From the NCBI GenBank assembly GCA_016215325.1, contig JACRJV010000015.1, forward strand, positions 1 through 51,518: 51,518 nt of DNA, written 5' to 3'. The DNA is from Candidatus Uhrbacteria bacterium. GTDB taxonomy: Bacteria > Patescibacteriota > Patescibacteriia > JACRJV01. Below are positions 22,848-31,000 of this stretch, piece by piece. The notes beneath the pieces are model-generated. The model was not told where the DNA came from. It searched no databases and was given only the letters and a program-made list of their open reading frames with translations. Within the stretch, counting starts at the first letter, position 1, and each line of letters begins with the position of its first letter. The translations under genes and the position numbers were made by a program.

Positions 22848-25076
22848 ATGAAGAAAACATTCCCGATCAAAGGCATGCACTGCGCTTCGTGCGTAGGGCG
22901 AATTGAGAAATCACTTAAGAAAGTATCCGGCATCTCGACTGCCACAGTCAATTTGGCGACAGAACAGGCAACCGTAGAGTACGACCCCGCGCGCGTCCAC
23001 GATGAGCATTTAAGCGAGGCGGTGTCGGGTGCTGGTTATCAAGCAGTGTTGGGCGGTACAGAACTTTCATCCGATCAACAGCAGCTGGAACGCACCAAAG
23101 AACTACAATATCTGGGCCGCATGGTGGCAATGAGTCTCACACTCGGCGGGCTCATTCTTTGGGGGAGTTTCCCCGGTCTCATGGAAACCGCTCCTCTGTT
23201 CTTGCGACAATTCTGGGTTCAGCTTATTCTCGCCACTCCCGTTCAATTCTGGGCAGGGTGGGGATTTTATCGCGCCACGATTTCGGCACTCAAACATCGC
23301 AGTGCGAACATGGACACGTTGGTGGCCATTGGTACCACCATGGCCTTTGGGTATTCGACGGCCGTTGTCTTCCTGCCCAATCTTTTCAAGCAACTCGGTA
23401 TTGATCCCATGCCGTACTTTGATGTTTCGACGATTATTATCGGACTCATTCTCTTGGGGCGGTACTTTGAAGCAAAGGCAAAGGCGGGAACGTCGGAAGC
23501 CATTAAAAAACTCATGAGTCTTCAGGCGAAAACAGCTCGCGTGGTGCGAGCGGGGAAAGAAGTTGATATCCCGATCGATCAGGTAGCGATCGGCGACATC
23601 ATCCGCGTGCGCCCCGGGGAAAAAATTCCGGTGGACGGCGTAGTCAGCGAGGGCGAATCGTCGATTGATGAATCCATGGTCACCGGAGAAAGTCTGCCCG
23701 TAGAAAAAACAGTGGGCGATACGGTTGTGGGTTCCACAATCAACAAAACGGGTTCATTCCTGTTCCGAGCAACCAAGGTGGGCTCCGAAACAATGCTTGC
23801 TCGAATCATCAAACTCGTGCAAGAAGCGCAAGGCAGCAAAGCGCCGATCCAGAGACTCGCGGATCTCGTATCATCATACTTTGTTCCGGTTGTCATCATG
23901 CTCGCTATTGCCACGTTTGTCGTTTGGTATGTGGTTGGTCCTTCCCCGGCCCTCCTCTATGCGCTGCTCAATGCCATCGCGGTGCTCATCATCGCTTGTC
24001 CCTGTGCGATGGGGCTTGCCACCCCCACTGCGATTATGGTGGGCACTGGCAAAGGCGCAGAGCACGGAGTGCTCATTAAAGATGCGAAAAGCCTCGAAAC
24101 CGCCCACAAGGTAAAGACCGTGATTTTTGACAAAACCGGAACGCTCACCAAAGGAAAACCCGAGGTAACCGATGTGATCGTGAATCAAGAATCAAGAATC
24201 AAGAATCAAGAAGCACTCCTTCAATTGGCGGCGAGTATTGAAAAAGGATCAGAACATTCGTTGGCAGAGGCCATTGTGAAAGCGGCAGAAGAGAAAAAAT
24301 TGACATTGAGCACGGTCACAACGTTCAAAGCGATTCCTGGTCATGGGGTTGAAGGCATCATTGATGATAAACGGATTGTGTTTGGCAATAGACGATTCAT
24401 GGAGAAAGAACATATTACTATCGCAAACGCCTCCGCACAAATTGAATCGTTAGAAAACGATGGGAAAACGGTCATGATGCTTGGCGCCGAAAAAACGCTC
24501 CTCGGCATCATTGCGGTTGCGGATGTCGTAAAAGAAAGCGCCATCGACGGACTTAACGCATTAAAAAAACTCGGCGTTGAGGTCGCGATGATCACGGGAG
24601 ATAATACGCGCACGGCCAATGCGATTGGCAAGCGTCTGGGCATCGCGCGTGTTCTCGCGGAAGTTCTGCCGGATCAAAAAGAAGCAGAAGTGCGCAAAAT
24701 TCAAGCGGAAGGAAAAGTGGTGGCCATGGTCGGCGACGGCATCAACGATGCGCCGGCGCTGGCCGCCGCCGATGTGGGCATTGCGATGGGTAGCGGCACC
24801 GACGTCGCCATCGAAGCCGCGGACATTACGCTTATCAACCAAGATCTGCGCTCAGTCGCCATGGCGATTACCCTTTCCAAACAAACCATGCGCACCATCA
24901 AACAGAATTTGTTCTGGGCGTTTGGATACAACATCATCCTTATTCCCGTAGCGATGGGAATTCTCTATCCCTTCTTCGAAATCTTGCTGAACCCCATTCT
25001 AGCCTCAGTCGCCATGGCCAGTTCTTCGGTGTCCGTCGTAACGAACTCGTTACTGCTCAAGCGAAAGAGTATCTAA
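22848..25076 (+). CDS. copA: P1B-type copper-exporting ATPase
   Basis: 742 residues. Starting at 22848: an N-terminal HMA domain with GMHCASC (C12, C15), eight predicted membrane helices, phosphatase motif TGES (279-282), ion-binding CPC (384-386) in the sixth helix, phosphorylation site DKTGT (D428) and hinge motif GDGINDAP (629-636), finishing with the soluble C-terminal [13 protein letters not shown]. This is a monovalent copper exporter of the CopA subgroup. An AATCAAG repeat (x4) is inserted near residue 446, in a surface loop after the phosphorylation site. The frame extends upstream, but the family begins here. Confidence 0.95.
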   Translation: MKKTFPIKGMHCASCVGRIEKSLKKVSGISTATVNLATEQATVEYDPARVHDEHLSEAVSGAGYQAVLGGTELSSDQQQLERTKELQYLGRMVAMSLTLGGLILWGSFPGLMETAPLFLRQFWVQLILATPVQFWAGWGFYRATISALKHRSANMDTLVAIGTTMAFGYSTAVVFLPNLFKQLGIDPMPYFDVSTIIIGLILLGRYFEAKAKAGTSEAIKKLMSLQAKTARVVRAGKEVDIPIDQVAIGDIIRVRPGEKIPVDGVVSEGESSIDESMVTGESLPVEKTVGDTVVGSTINKTGSFLFRATKVGSETMLARIIKLVQEAQGSKAPIQRLADLVSSYFVPVVIMLAIATFVVWYVVGPSPALLYALLNAIAVLIIACPCAMGLATPTAIMVGTGKGAEHGVLIKDAKSLETAHKVKTVIFDKTGTLTKGKPEVTDVIVNQESRIKNQEALLQLAASIEKGSEHSLAEAIVKAAEEKKLTLSTVTTFKAIPGHGVEGIIDDKRIVFGNRRFMEKEHITIANASAQIESLENDGKTVMMLGAEKTLLGIIAVADVVKESAIDGLNALKKLGVEVAMITGDNTRTANAIGKRLGIARVLAEVLPDQKEAEVRKIQAEGKVVAMVGDGINDAPALAAADVGIAMGSGTDVAIEAADITLINQDLRSVAMAITLSKQTMRTIKQNLFWAFGYNIILIPVAMGILYPFFEILLNPILASVAMASSSVSVVTNSLLLKRKSI
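24183..24210. repeat. Four tandem AATCAAG words in frame in copA
   Basis: AATCAAG x4 adds roughly [11 protein letters not shown] to the nucleotide-binding loop region and keeps the frame. The word AATCAAG is the arm word of the 11030-11476 locus (AGATTC/AAGATTC). Confidence 0.75.
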
Positions 25077-25180
25077 AATGGGGCATTCCAAGGACGTTCT
25101 GCAACAAAATAACACTCCCCGCCGATACCTTCAAACTCTGGTTTGAGCAACTCTGGTGCAGTCTTTAAGCTTGCATAATT

Positions 25181-25225
25181 CCTTAATATGGTATAGTATA
25201 AATAATACAGTAAACCATATTAAGG
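25181..25225. promoter_or_regulatory. Perfect 11-base inverted repeat around a promoter, upstream of fic
   Basis: CCTTAATATGG (25181-25191) and CCATATTAAGG (25215-25225) are perfect inverted copies. The 23-base loop contains TATAGT (25192-25197), 15 bases after TTGCAT (25171-25176). This looks like an operator overlapping a promoter, or a strong leader hairpin. The start codon of fic is 20 bases downstream. Confidence 0.55.
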
Positions 25226-25245
25226 AACCCCCGATATTTTTGCTT

Positions 25246-26193
25246 ATGTCTTATTTGCCAGAACTCCCCAAACAGCGCTTAGAAGAAAAACTCAATACAC
25301 TCAATGCCCTCCGTCCACTCCCAGCATCGGCAGTGCGGAAACTACGAGAACAATTCCAGATAGAAATGACGTATCACTCCAATGCCATTGAAGGGAATTC
25401 CTTAACATTGAAGGAAACATTTCTCGTTATCAATGAGGGTATCACTGTTAGGGGCAAGCCCCTCAAAGATCATTTGGAGGCGAAAGACCATCATGCCGCA
25501 CTGGAGTACCTGTATGACTTGATAGAGAAAGACAAGAAGCATACGATTTCAGAACTATTGATACGAACGCTCCATCAAATCATCATGCAAGACACCGACA
25601 GGGAATGGGCAGGCAGGTACCGCAATGCCAATGTCATGATCGGCGGGGCCACCCATACTCCTCCTGATGCACTGGAAGTCCCTCACAAAATGCGAGAGCT
25701 CATCGCTTGGCTCAATACTCAAAAGACGAAGCACCATATCGTTGAACTCTCCGCGCTATTGCATCATAAACTTGTTCACATCCACCCGTTCTTTGATGGG
25801 AATGGCAGAACCGCACGCCTTGCGATGAATGTGTTACTGATGCGGGCAGGCTATCCTCTTGTTGTTATCCTTAATAATGATCGAAAAAAGTATTATGACG
25901 TACTGGCAAAAGCTGATACGGGTGTTTATGAACCACTTATACGATTTATCGCTCAATCTGTGGGGCGATCGCTCGATATTTATCTTAAAACACTCACTCC
26001 GGCCACAACAAAACAAGAGAAATTTATCCCGCTTTCTAAAATCGCCAAACATGCCCCATTCTCCGCAAAATATCTTAACCTTCTTATTCGACAAGGTAAG
26101 CTTGAGGCGCATAAAGAAGGGCGGAACTGGTTGGCCTCCAAAGAAGCGGTGGAACGGTACATTAAGAACAGGGAGAGACAACGAAACAAATAG
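25246..26193 (+). CDS. Fic-family protein (AMP-transferase type), class II
   Basis: 315 residues from the ATG at 25246, which I chose because MSYLPELP begins the domain; the frame is open further up. The core motif HPFFDGNGRTAR (180-191) is the canonical HxFx(D/E)GNGRxxR active site. An N-terminal inhibitory motif of class II type, SNAIEGN (S45-E49-G50), should block ATP in the resting state. C-terminal to the Fic core is a winged-helix-like segment (SKIAKHAPFSAKYLNLLIRQ). Fic proteins transfer AMP or other groups to target hydroxyls. No antitoxin gene is adjacent, so it may be self-regulated. Confidence 0.93.
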   Translation: MSYLPELPKQRLEEKLNTLNALRPLPASAVRKLREQFQIEMTYHSNAIEGNSLTLKETFLVINEGITVRGKPLKDHLEAKDHHAALEYLYDLIEKDKKHTISELLIRTLHQIIMQDTDREWAGRYRNANVMIGGATHTPPDALEVPHKMRELIAWLNTQKTKHHIVELSALLHHKLVHIHPFFDGNGRTARLAMNVLLMRAGYPLVVILNNDRKKYYDVLAKADTGVYEPLIRFIAQSVGRSLDIYLKTLTPATTKQEKFIPLSKIAKHAPFSAKYLNLLIRQGKLEAHKEGRNWLASKEAVERYIKNRERQRNK

Positions 26194-26211
26194 ATTGAAC
26201 TGCACAGGTAA

Positions 26212-26277
26212 CGATCATTTCTCGGATCGGCCGTCACCAACTCGCTGTTTTTCAAGCGAAAGAGTATAAATTACTAA
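26212..26277 (+). pseudogene. Remnant of a second copA 3' end
   Basis: The frame reads RSFLGSAVTNSLFFKRKSIN then Y and stop, closely matching the end of CopA ([16 protein letters not shown]). At the DNA level CAAGCGAAAGAGTAT is shared. It lies downstream of fic, so fic is bracketed by copA tail sequence on both sides, at 25032-25073 and here. No start codon or upstream ATPase sequence is present. Either a tandem copA copy was deleted, or an insertion duplicated the tail. Confidence 0.6.
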
Positions 26278-26284
26278 AGTATCT

Positions 26285-27124
26285 TCACGACAGGGTTGTA
26301 ATTGGCCGGCTTTGCAAAATATAAAAATTTCCATTCTCAAAGGCCCATTCAATATCACAGGGAAATCCAAAGTGGTCTTCGATGCGCAGAATAATCTCTG
26401 AAAGTTCCACAATCTCTCTATCGGATAACACTTGTTGCGCACGTTGTTTTCCCGTGATGGTTCGCCATTTGATTCCTCCGTTTTTTCTGCGATACAGAGC
26501 GCGGGATTGCGGGGGAGTTCGTTTATCGACGATCTGCCGCGACCGTTTGTCTACCACGTAACTGTTGGGCGTTATTTGCCCGGAGACGATCGCTTCCCTT
26601 AAACCCCATCCCGCTTCGATGATGAGTTGATTGTTGTCGTGCGTGACCGGATGCACGGAAAATGCCGTCCCAGATTTTTCACTCTCAATCATTTTTTGGA
26701 TCACGACGGCAACGAGGATGTTTTCTTTGGCCCCCTTTTTCATTCGATAGGCGAGAGCGCGGGCGCTGGAGAGCGAAGCCCAGCAATCTTTCACGTGTTC
26801 GAGGAGGGTGTCTTTTGTGGTATAGAGAGAGGTTGCCAGCATCCCAGCCCACGCCGCACTCGTTGAGTCTTCGGCGGTGGCTGAGGATCGCACAGCGACA
26901 AAAGATGAGCCGAGGCTCTGGAAAGATGTCTGGATTTCTTGGGCGACAGCAGAGGGAATTTCTGTTTTTCGTGTTGTCCACCATTCAAAAGCATTCGTGA
27001 GGATGACAAACCCCGGCGTGACCGCAACTCCCGCTTTCATCAATTCTCCGAGTGATGCGGCCTTCCCTCCAGCACGGGGGGTATCGTTTTTGTCGATCTG
27101 GTGCAATTGTTTGACGTACTTCAT
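26285..27124 (-). CDS. PEP-synthase-like ATP-grasp domain protein (N-terminal half of a split enzyme)
   Basis: 279 residues. N-terminal PPDK/PEP-synthase ATP-binding domain: GGKAASLGELMKAGV, AVRSSATAEDSTSAAWAGM, MIESEKSGTAFSVHPVTHD and the SRPITTL end (QSRPIT). These enzymes phosphorylate a swivelling His domain, which then donates phosphoryl to pyruvate or to rifampin. Here the ATP-grasp part is a separate gene. It overlaps the next gene (27121) by ATGA, and that gene carries the His domain. It lies at the end of a minus-strand operon. No pyruvate-binding TIM barrel is encoded nearby. Confidence 0.85.
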   Translation of the reverse strand: MKYVKQLHQIDKNDTPRAGGKAASLGELMKAGVAVTPGFVILTNAFEWWTTRKTEIPSAVAQEIQTSFQSLGSSFVAVRSSATAEDSTSAAWAGMLATSLYTTKDTLLEHVKDCWASLSSARALAYRMKKGAKENILVAVVIQKMIESEKSGTAFSVHPVTHDNNQLIIEAGWGLREAIVSGQITPNSYVVDKRSRQIVDKRTPPQSRALYRRKNGGIKWRTITGKQRAQQVLSDREIVELSEIILRIEDHFGFPCDIEWAFENGNFYILQSRPITTLS

Positions 27125-28491
27125 AGCGAGGTAACGGTCACCGTCCCGTGCGTCGCATCGACACGAATGCGCTCACCGTTATGCAGGACTCTCGTCGCAT
27201 TGCCTGTGCCGGCAATGCAAGGGATATTGAGTTCTCGCGCAACAATGGCGGCATGCGAGGTGAGGCCGCCCTCATCGGTGACAATAGCTACGGCGCGATG
27301 CATGGCGGGTACAAAATCCGGGTGCGTGGTAACGGCAACCATCACATCTCCCTTTTGGACCTTCGTGAGATCGCTGATGCCCCGAACAATCGCCACTGGT
27401 CCCGTAGCTCTACCCGAACATGCGGGTGTGCCTTTAAGCGTTTTGGTTGTGGTCTCTCGTTGAATGAACTGGTCTCGGAATTTCTGAACCTCCTGAGGAT
27501 TGGCTGTCGTCAGGATTTGGTTGTTTTTCCAATGAATCAAAAATCCTTTTTGGCGATGTTCCGCTTCGGTGGGGGAAAGGGTGCTATTGTTTCGCAGTGC
27601 ATCAATAATTTCGGTTGACGTGAAATAGGCGATCTGTTGTCGGCTGATGCCACACCGTCGCGCGATTTCGTCAAAGAGCGGAAGAATAGCCCAGATGCCT
27701 CGCCGTCGGTACTCATCGCGCATGTCTTTGACATATACAAGCTCGCGAACCAAATCAAACCACGTTTGTTCGTTCGGAGAAAGTACCGCTTCTTTGATCG
27801 CAATCTCAAGCGATATCCCTTCTGTTGGTTTCTTGAAAGAGAGAAAGAAGCTCTGAACATCCTCGGCCGTCCAAGGGGAATTCTGGATATCAAGACAAGG
27901 AATCCAAGCGAAGTTTTTGAGAATGTCCTCGATCTGTTTCGGGGAGAGCATCGGGCTGGTGATTTGTGAAAGTGTTGTTTGGAGCTCAAGAATACCGGTG
28001 CGCTTACTCGGAGACAGCAGCGCACCTTCTACTGCATCGCGATTGCTAATAGATTTCGTATTCAGGATCGTCTTGGCTTGATCGGTATAAATGTTATTGA
28101 GGAGATATCCCATCCAAAGGTAACTGCTGTAGACGATAAGTGCCTTCTGATATTGTTCATACCGCTCGATGAGTTCGTGGGCGCTGAGATTTTGAAGTGC
28201 CCCAACACTCGACGTTGTTGCTGAGGCAATATACTGCCTTCCGTATATATGGAATCGGTCAATCAGTCCTTCTATCGAAGCGCCCGGGGCAAATGTGATG
28301 GTGAGTGTGTGGTTGAAACTATTCCACTCCTTGGGGTCCGCGTAACACGTTTCATTGGGCGGCTCTGACAACCAGCATTGACTGAGCAAGAGAGCAGGAA
28401 CATGGTTGCGGACTTCCGGCCCAACCGACCGCAAAGAAGCCTCGGTGTATTGCACGCTGTATTCGCGGGAAAACAATTTTACCAATTTCAT
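27121..28491 (-). CDS. PEP-utilising/His-domain protein (second half of split enzyme)
   Basis: 456 residues from the ATG at 28491. About 360 residues are helical and match nothing I know by eye. The last ~95 carry the PEP-utilising mobile domain with the phosphoryl-carrier histidine in GGLTSHAAIVAREL, followed by IPCIAGTGNATRVLHNG. This order (ATP-grasp in the next gene, helical domain, His domain last, no TIM barrel) resembles rifampin phosphotransferase rather than PEP synthase or PPDK. The split gene pair is translationally coupled by ATGA. The target is unknown. Confidence 0.75.
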   Translation of the reverse strand: MKLVKLFSREYSVQYTEASLRSVGPEVRNHVPALLLSQCWLSEPPNETCYADPKEWNSFNHTLTITFAPGASIEGLIDRFHIYGRQYIASATTSSVGALQNLSAHELIERYEQYQKALIVYSSYLWMGYLLNNIYTDQAKTILNTKSISNRDAVEGALLSPSKRTGILELQTTLSQITSPMLSPKQIEDILKNFAWIPCLDIQNSPWTAEDVQSFFLSFKKPTEGISLEIAIKEAVLSPNEQTWFDLVRELVYVKDMRDEYRRRGIWAILPLFDEIARRCGISRQQIAYFTSTEIIDALRNNSTLSPTEAEHRQKGFLIHWKNNQILTTANPQEVQKFRDQFIQRETTTKTLKGTPACSGRATGPVAIVRGISDLTKVQKGDVMVAVTTHPDFVPAMHRAVAIVTDEGGLTSHAAIVARELNIPCIAGTGNATRVLHNGERIRVDATHGTVTVTSL

Positions 28492-28499
28492 ATAATATT

Positions 28500-28548
28500 G
28501 CCCGAGCTTGTCGAAGGCCAAAATTTACCACATTCGAAAGGCTCAGTG
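28500..28548. repeat. Degenerate CCTTCGACAAGCTC-type palindromic remnant
   Basis: CCCGAGCTTGTCGAAGG on the left and CATTCGAAAGGCTCAGTG on the right resemble the halves of a dispersed palindromic repeat (GAGCTTGTCGAAGG). It lies in the gap between the HD-domain gene and the split-enzyme gene. Confidence 0.5.
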
Positions 28549-28562
28549 ATTAAATTTTCGAT

Positions 28563-29129
28563 TTACAAGTCCCACTGTTTATCATGCGGTAATCCAAGTT
28601 CGGCACGAACCTTTTGAATTCGAGCAAAATAATGCGCCACAATTTCTGAAGACTTTTGTTCACGATAGGCATCGTAGGCACCTTCTAACAAACTACAGTC
28701 GAACACATCAGCATCTTTCACCAATTCCACCAGCGAATCAGCGGAGATTAAATGTTTATTACTGTGCTCTCGTACCAATAAGGCAATATGGCCAATTTCT
28801 TCATCGGAGAACACTCCCATGCGCTGGAGTATGGGAGTAACAATGTTTGCGCCATTGATCGCATGATTGGTGGCAGAACCGGTTTTAAACACTGCGATAT
28901 CATGGAGCACGGCTCCGAGCACGGCCATTTCCTGATTCAGACCGCGTTTCTGGGCGAGCATGCAGGCTGTTTGAACAACCGACGAGCTATGTTTGAGTTC
29001 AAACACCTTACTCCAGTCACGCTTTTCGTCGGGGACAGGACTTTGGAGAATGGCTTCCACCACCATGCGCTGGACAAGCTCTGATCGCGAAAGATGGTTC
29101 CCTTTGAAATGAGTGTATTTTTGAGACAT
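28563..29129 (-). CDS. HD-domain phosphohydrolase
   Basis: 188 residues from the ATG at 29129. Metal-binding pattern H47...H76-D77...D139 in KHSSSVVQTA, AVLHDIAVFKTG and VELVKDADVFDC, plus the H/N-rich SATNHAINGA. HD proteins hydrolyse phosphate esters (nucleotides, (p)ppGpp, cyclic nucleotides); the substrate is unknown. The closest type by pattern is the uncharacterised small metal-dependent phosphohydrolases. It is upstream of and in the same direction as the split PEP-utilising enzyme. A TTG at 29147 is an alternative start. Confidence 0.9.
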   Translation of the reverse strand: MSQKYTHFKGNHLSRSELVQRMVVEAILQSPVPDEKRDWSKVFELKHSSSVVQTACMLAQKRGLNQEMAVLGAVLHDIAVFKTGSATNHAINGANIVTPILQRMGVFSDEEIGHIALLVREHSNKHLISADSLVELVKDADVFDCSLLEGAYDAYREQKSSEIVAHYFARIQKVRAELGLPHDKQWDL

Positions 29130-29250
29130 ATGCAAAGAGTGTATCAAAAAACAAAGAAATGTAAATTACTAATTTACATTTCAAGTAAATTGTTACTATT
29201 TATTGATAATATAGTGTATTTTTGTAGTAAAGTTATTTACAACAAATGGT

Positions 29251-29331
29251 GTCATTGCGAAGGAGGCCATGCCGACTGTGGCAATCCATGCCGTCCGCGT
29301 TCTGGATTGCTTCGCTTAAGCTCGCAATGAC
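29251..29331. repeat. GTCATTGCGA...TCGCAATGAC palindromic repeat
   Basis: Perfect 10-base inverted ends GTCATTGCGA (29251-29260) and TCGCAATGAC (29322-29331), with inner GGATTGC/GCAATCC words. This is a classic dispersed repeat form. The right end supplies the last codons of the TrmB gene (SLRA). Confidence 0.85.
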
Positions 29332-30137
29332 AGTATTTTTGGATACGGCTTGTTTTGCACCTCATCTTTCGCATGCAGCCACCCAAACTCAAAGATTTTT
29401 CGTTGTGTGTCGGCGATTAAGGGGACAATAACGGTGACGCCGCGCATTTCTTTTGGCAGCGCTATGCTAAAACAATCGTTAAAAATGATCATGAATCCAG
29501 GAGTATCAAAGAGTTCTTGTGGGATAAATCGCGCTTTCATCGGGGAAGATGTTGGATCGTTCAGGTAGCGCGTCTGCACATATCGGCGGGACTTTGGCGT
29601 ATCGATAAAAATAAATCGACTTGGGATTTGTTTGCGGAATTTTTCGGGGAAGTAATAGACGCGCAGATATTCTTCAAAGGGTTCTGTAAAGGATTCAATT
29701 CGAGTCCATTCCAACAATTCACCCTTTGTTTCGAGTGCATCGCTGGCCCAGTTCTTCATGCCTTCTTCGCCTTCAAAGTACACAATGTTTGTTTTGTTGT
29801 TTTTTTGTTTCATGAGTCCCTTGAGTTGGGGGACAAGGTCATCGAGTTCTTGTGTTTGGCGTTTAATCTTTTCTGCCCGGCGGCTCACAATATCATAAAG
29901 CTTAGTGGGGGAGAACGCCGCAACCCTTCGTTTATTGTTGGAATGTTGCTCGTGCAAGAATCCCTTTTTGGTGAGCACATCGACTACCGCATACGTGGTC
30001 ACGCGATTGAGATTGGCTTTCTCCGCAATGCGCCCTACCGATTCTGGACCCAATTCCAAACACGCCAGATACACACGCGCTTCGTGGTCGGTGAGATCAA
30101 ATGATTTGAGTTGGTCGTGAAGGGGCACAGTCAGCAT
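29316..30137 (-). CDS. TrmB-family transcriptional regulator
   Basis: 273 residues. TrmB-like: an N-terminal winged helix-turn-helix (LTDHEARVYLACLELGPES, VGRIAEKANLNRVTTYAVVD, VLTKKGFLHEQ), a coiled-coil linker (IKRQTQELDDLVPQLKGLMK) and a C-terminal domain starting TNIVYFEGEEGMKNWASDAL. Archaeal members sense sugars; ligands of CPR members are unknown. The C-terminal SLRA comes from a palindromic repeat. The start at 30137 is 6 bases below the Phd-type antitoxin, so it is probably in the same transcript. A second TrmB is at 35746. Confidence 0.9.
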   Translation of the reverse strand: MLTVPLHDQLKSFDLTDHEARVYLACLELGPESVGRIAEKANLNRVTTYAVVDVLTKKGFLHEQHSNNKRRVAAFSPTKLYDIVSRRAEKIKRQTQELDDLVPQLKGLMKQKNNKTNIVYFEGEEGMKNWASDALETKGELLEWTRIESFTEPFEEYLRVYYFPEKFRKQIPSRFIFIDTPKSRRYVQTRYLNDPTSSPMKARFIPQELFDTPGFMIIFNDCFSIALPKEMRGVTVIVPLIADTQRKIFEFGWLHAKDEVQNKPYPKILSLRA

Positions 30138-30143
30138 GCAGAG

Positions 30144-30326
30144 CTAAGATTTATTAGTCCAGTGCAACGATGCATATTTTTTCGTCATTTGAGGTGGGAT
30201 AGGGGTCACACGAAATAAAGGCTTTGAGTGTCTCGTGACGATGAATGTTTGCCCTTTCTCCGCTGCTTTGATGACTTTTTTTAATTCACTCCGAAATTGC
30301 TTGACTCCAATAACAATATCTTCCAT
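30144..30326 (-). CDS. Phd/YefM-type antitoxin, orphan
   Basis: 60 residues: VIGVKQFRSELKKVIKAAEKGQTFIVTRHSKPLFRVTPI is a Phd/YefM-type N-terminal DNA-binding domain; the C-terminus (QMTKKYASLHWTNKS) is short and would be the toxin-neutralising part. No matching toxin gene is downstream; the next gene is TrmB. The promoter lies at 30357-30383 and carries a tandem direct repeat that may be its operator. The same terminator-promoter unit precedes relB. Alternatively it pairs with an unlinked toxin. Confidence 0.8.
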   Translation of the reverse strand: MEDIVIGVKQFRSELKKVIKAAEKGQTFIVTRHSKPLFRVTPIPPQMTKKYASLHWTNKS

Positions 30327-30340
30327 AGGGGAAAGTTAAA

Positions 30341-30364
30341 CTTTAAGTGTACCTTTAGTGTAAC
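30341..30364. promoter_or_regulatory. Tandem operator-like repeat in front of the Phd gene
   Basis: CTTTAAGTGTAC (30341-30352) and CTTTAGTGTAAC (30353-30364) are adjacent near-copies, overlapping the -10 (TACACT on the minus strand). Phd family proteins bind such repeats. Assignment is inferred from position. Confidence 0.5.
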
Positions 30365-30383
30365 ATTTTTTGGCAGTTGTCAA
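30357..30383 (-). promoter_or_regulatory. Promoter of the Phd gene
   Basis: TTGACA (30378-30383) and TACACT (30357-30362) on the minus strand, 15 bases apart. The TATTGACA context is shared with the relB promoter at 30969-30996. Confidence 0.55.
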
Positions 30384-30395
30384 TACTGTGAACAG

Positions 30396-30423
30396 AACAC
30401 CCTCCGAATTTCGGAGGGTGTTT
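30396..30423. terminator. Terminator-like hairpin downstream of the toxin gene
   Basis: AACACCCTCCGAA pairs with TTCGGAGGGTGTT, 13 bases per arm; runs of T follow on the minus strand. Identical in its core to 31001-31031. In order on the minus strand: toxin, this hairpin, then the Phd promoter. Confidence 0.8.
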
Positions 30424-30427
30424 GGTA

Positions 30428-30688
30428 TTATCCATACAACTGTGCATGGGTGCCGATGGCCGCAAACTCTATAATATCATCGCCCCATTCTCGATAGACC
30501 GCCCGATAGTCGCCCGTGATGTTGATACTACGGTAATGAGCGTACCGACCATGGAGTGCATGATTTTGAAGTAAGGGGTCGAAGGGAGAGGAGAGGAAGA
30601 TATTCCTCCGCTGTTTGAAGTTTTCTCGCACATCCTGTGGGAGCTTTTTGTATTGCTTGTCAAATATTCGGGCATAGATGACCCTCAT
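30428..30688 (-). CDS. RelE/ParE-superfamily toxin
   Basis: 86 residues: MRVIYARIFDKQYKKLPQDV and SSPFDPLLQNHALHGRYAHY, RSINITGDYRAVYREWGDDI and EFAAIGTHAQLYG. This fits RelE/YafQ/YoeB-like mRNA interferases (or ParE-like), where a Y/H/R-rich face cuts or binds RNA. The stop precedes a strong terminator. It overlaps the antitoxin gene by ATGA, the classic toxin-antitoxin arrangement. Confidence 0.88.
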   Translation of the reverse strand: MRVIYARIFDKQYKKLPQDVRENFKQRRNIFLSSPFDPLLQNHALHGRYAHYRSINITGDYRAVYREWGDDIIEFAAIGTHAQLYG

Positions 30689-30960
30689 AATGAATCGAGA
30701 TGCTCATCCATTTCTTTAATTGTCGAGAAGGGGCCGGCATACCTGCCTCGTCGATGGTCGATTTCTACTTCGGCAATGATGTCTTCAAGATATGGTGTCA
30801 TCGTAAAGCCAGTAGTAAAGTGGACAGACCGCTTGCGGATGAGCTGTTTTAAGGAAGCGTTCACATAGGTGCTCAAAGAAAAACCAAGATCTTCAGCCGC
30901 TCGTTGCGCTTCGCGTTTCACCTTTGGATCTAACTTGACGTTGAAGGATGTTGTTTTCAT
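30685..30960 (-). CDS. RelB/DinJ-type antitoxin
   Basis: 91 residues. N-terminal ribbon-helix-helix: TTSFNVKLDPKVKREAQRAA, then EDLGFSLSTYVNASLKQLI. The C-terminal part (EDIIAEVEIDHRRGRYAGPF, STIKEMDEHLDSL) is acidic and would wrap the toxin. Neutralises the toxin by binding, and usually represses the operon. The start at 30960 follows a very close promoter, giving a leaderless or almost leaderless mRNA. The stop overlaps the toxin start. Confidence 0.88.
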   Translation of the reverse strand: MKTTSFNVKLDPKVKREAQRAAEDLGFSLSTYVNASLKQLIRKRSVHFTTGFTMTPYLEDIIAEVEIDHRRGRYAGPFSTIKEMDEHLDSL

Positions 30961-30968
30961 ATATCTAA

Positions 30969-30996
30969 AGTATATATTTATGGATTATTTTGTCAA
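30969..30996 (-). promoter_or_regulatory. Promoter of the RelBE-type module
   Basis: TTGACA (30991-30996) and TATACT (30969-30974) on the minus strand with 16 bases between, 8 bases from the relB-type start codon. The transcript would be leaderless or nearly so. Confidence 0.75.
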
Positions 30997-31000
30997 TACC

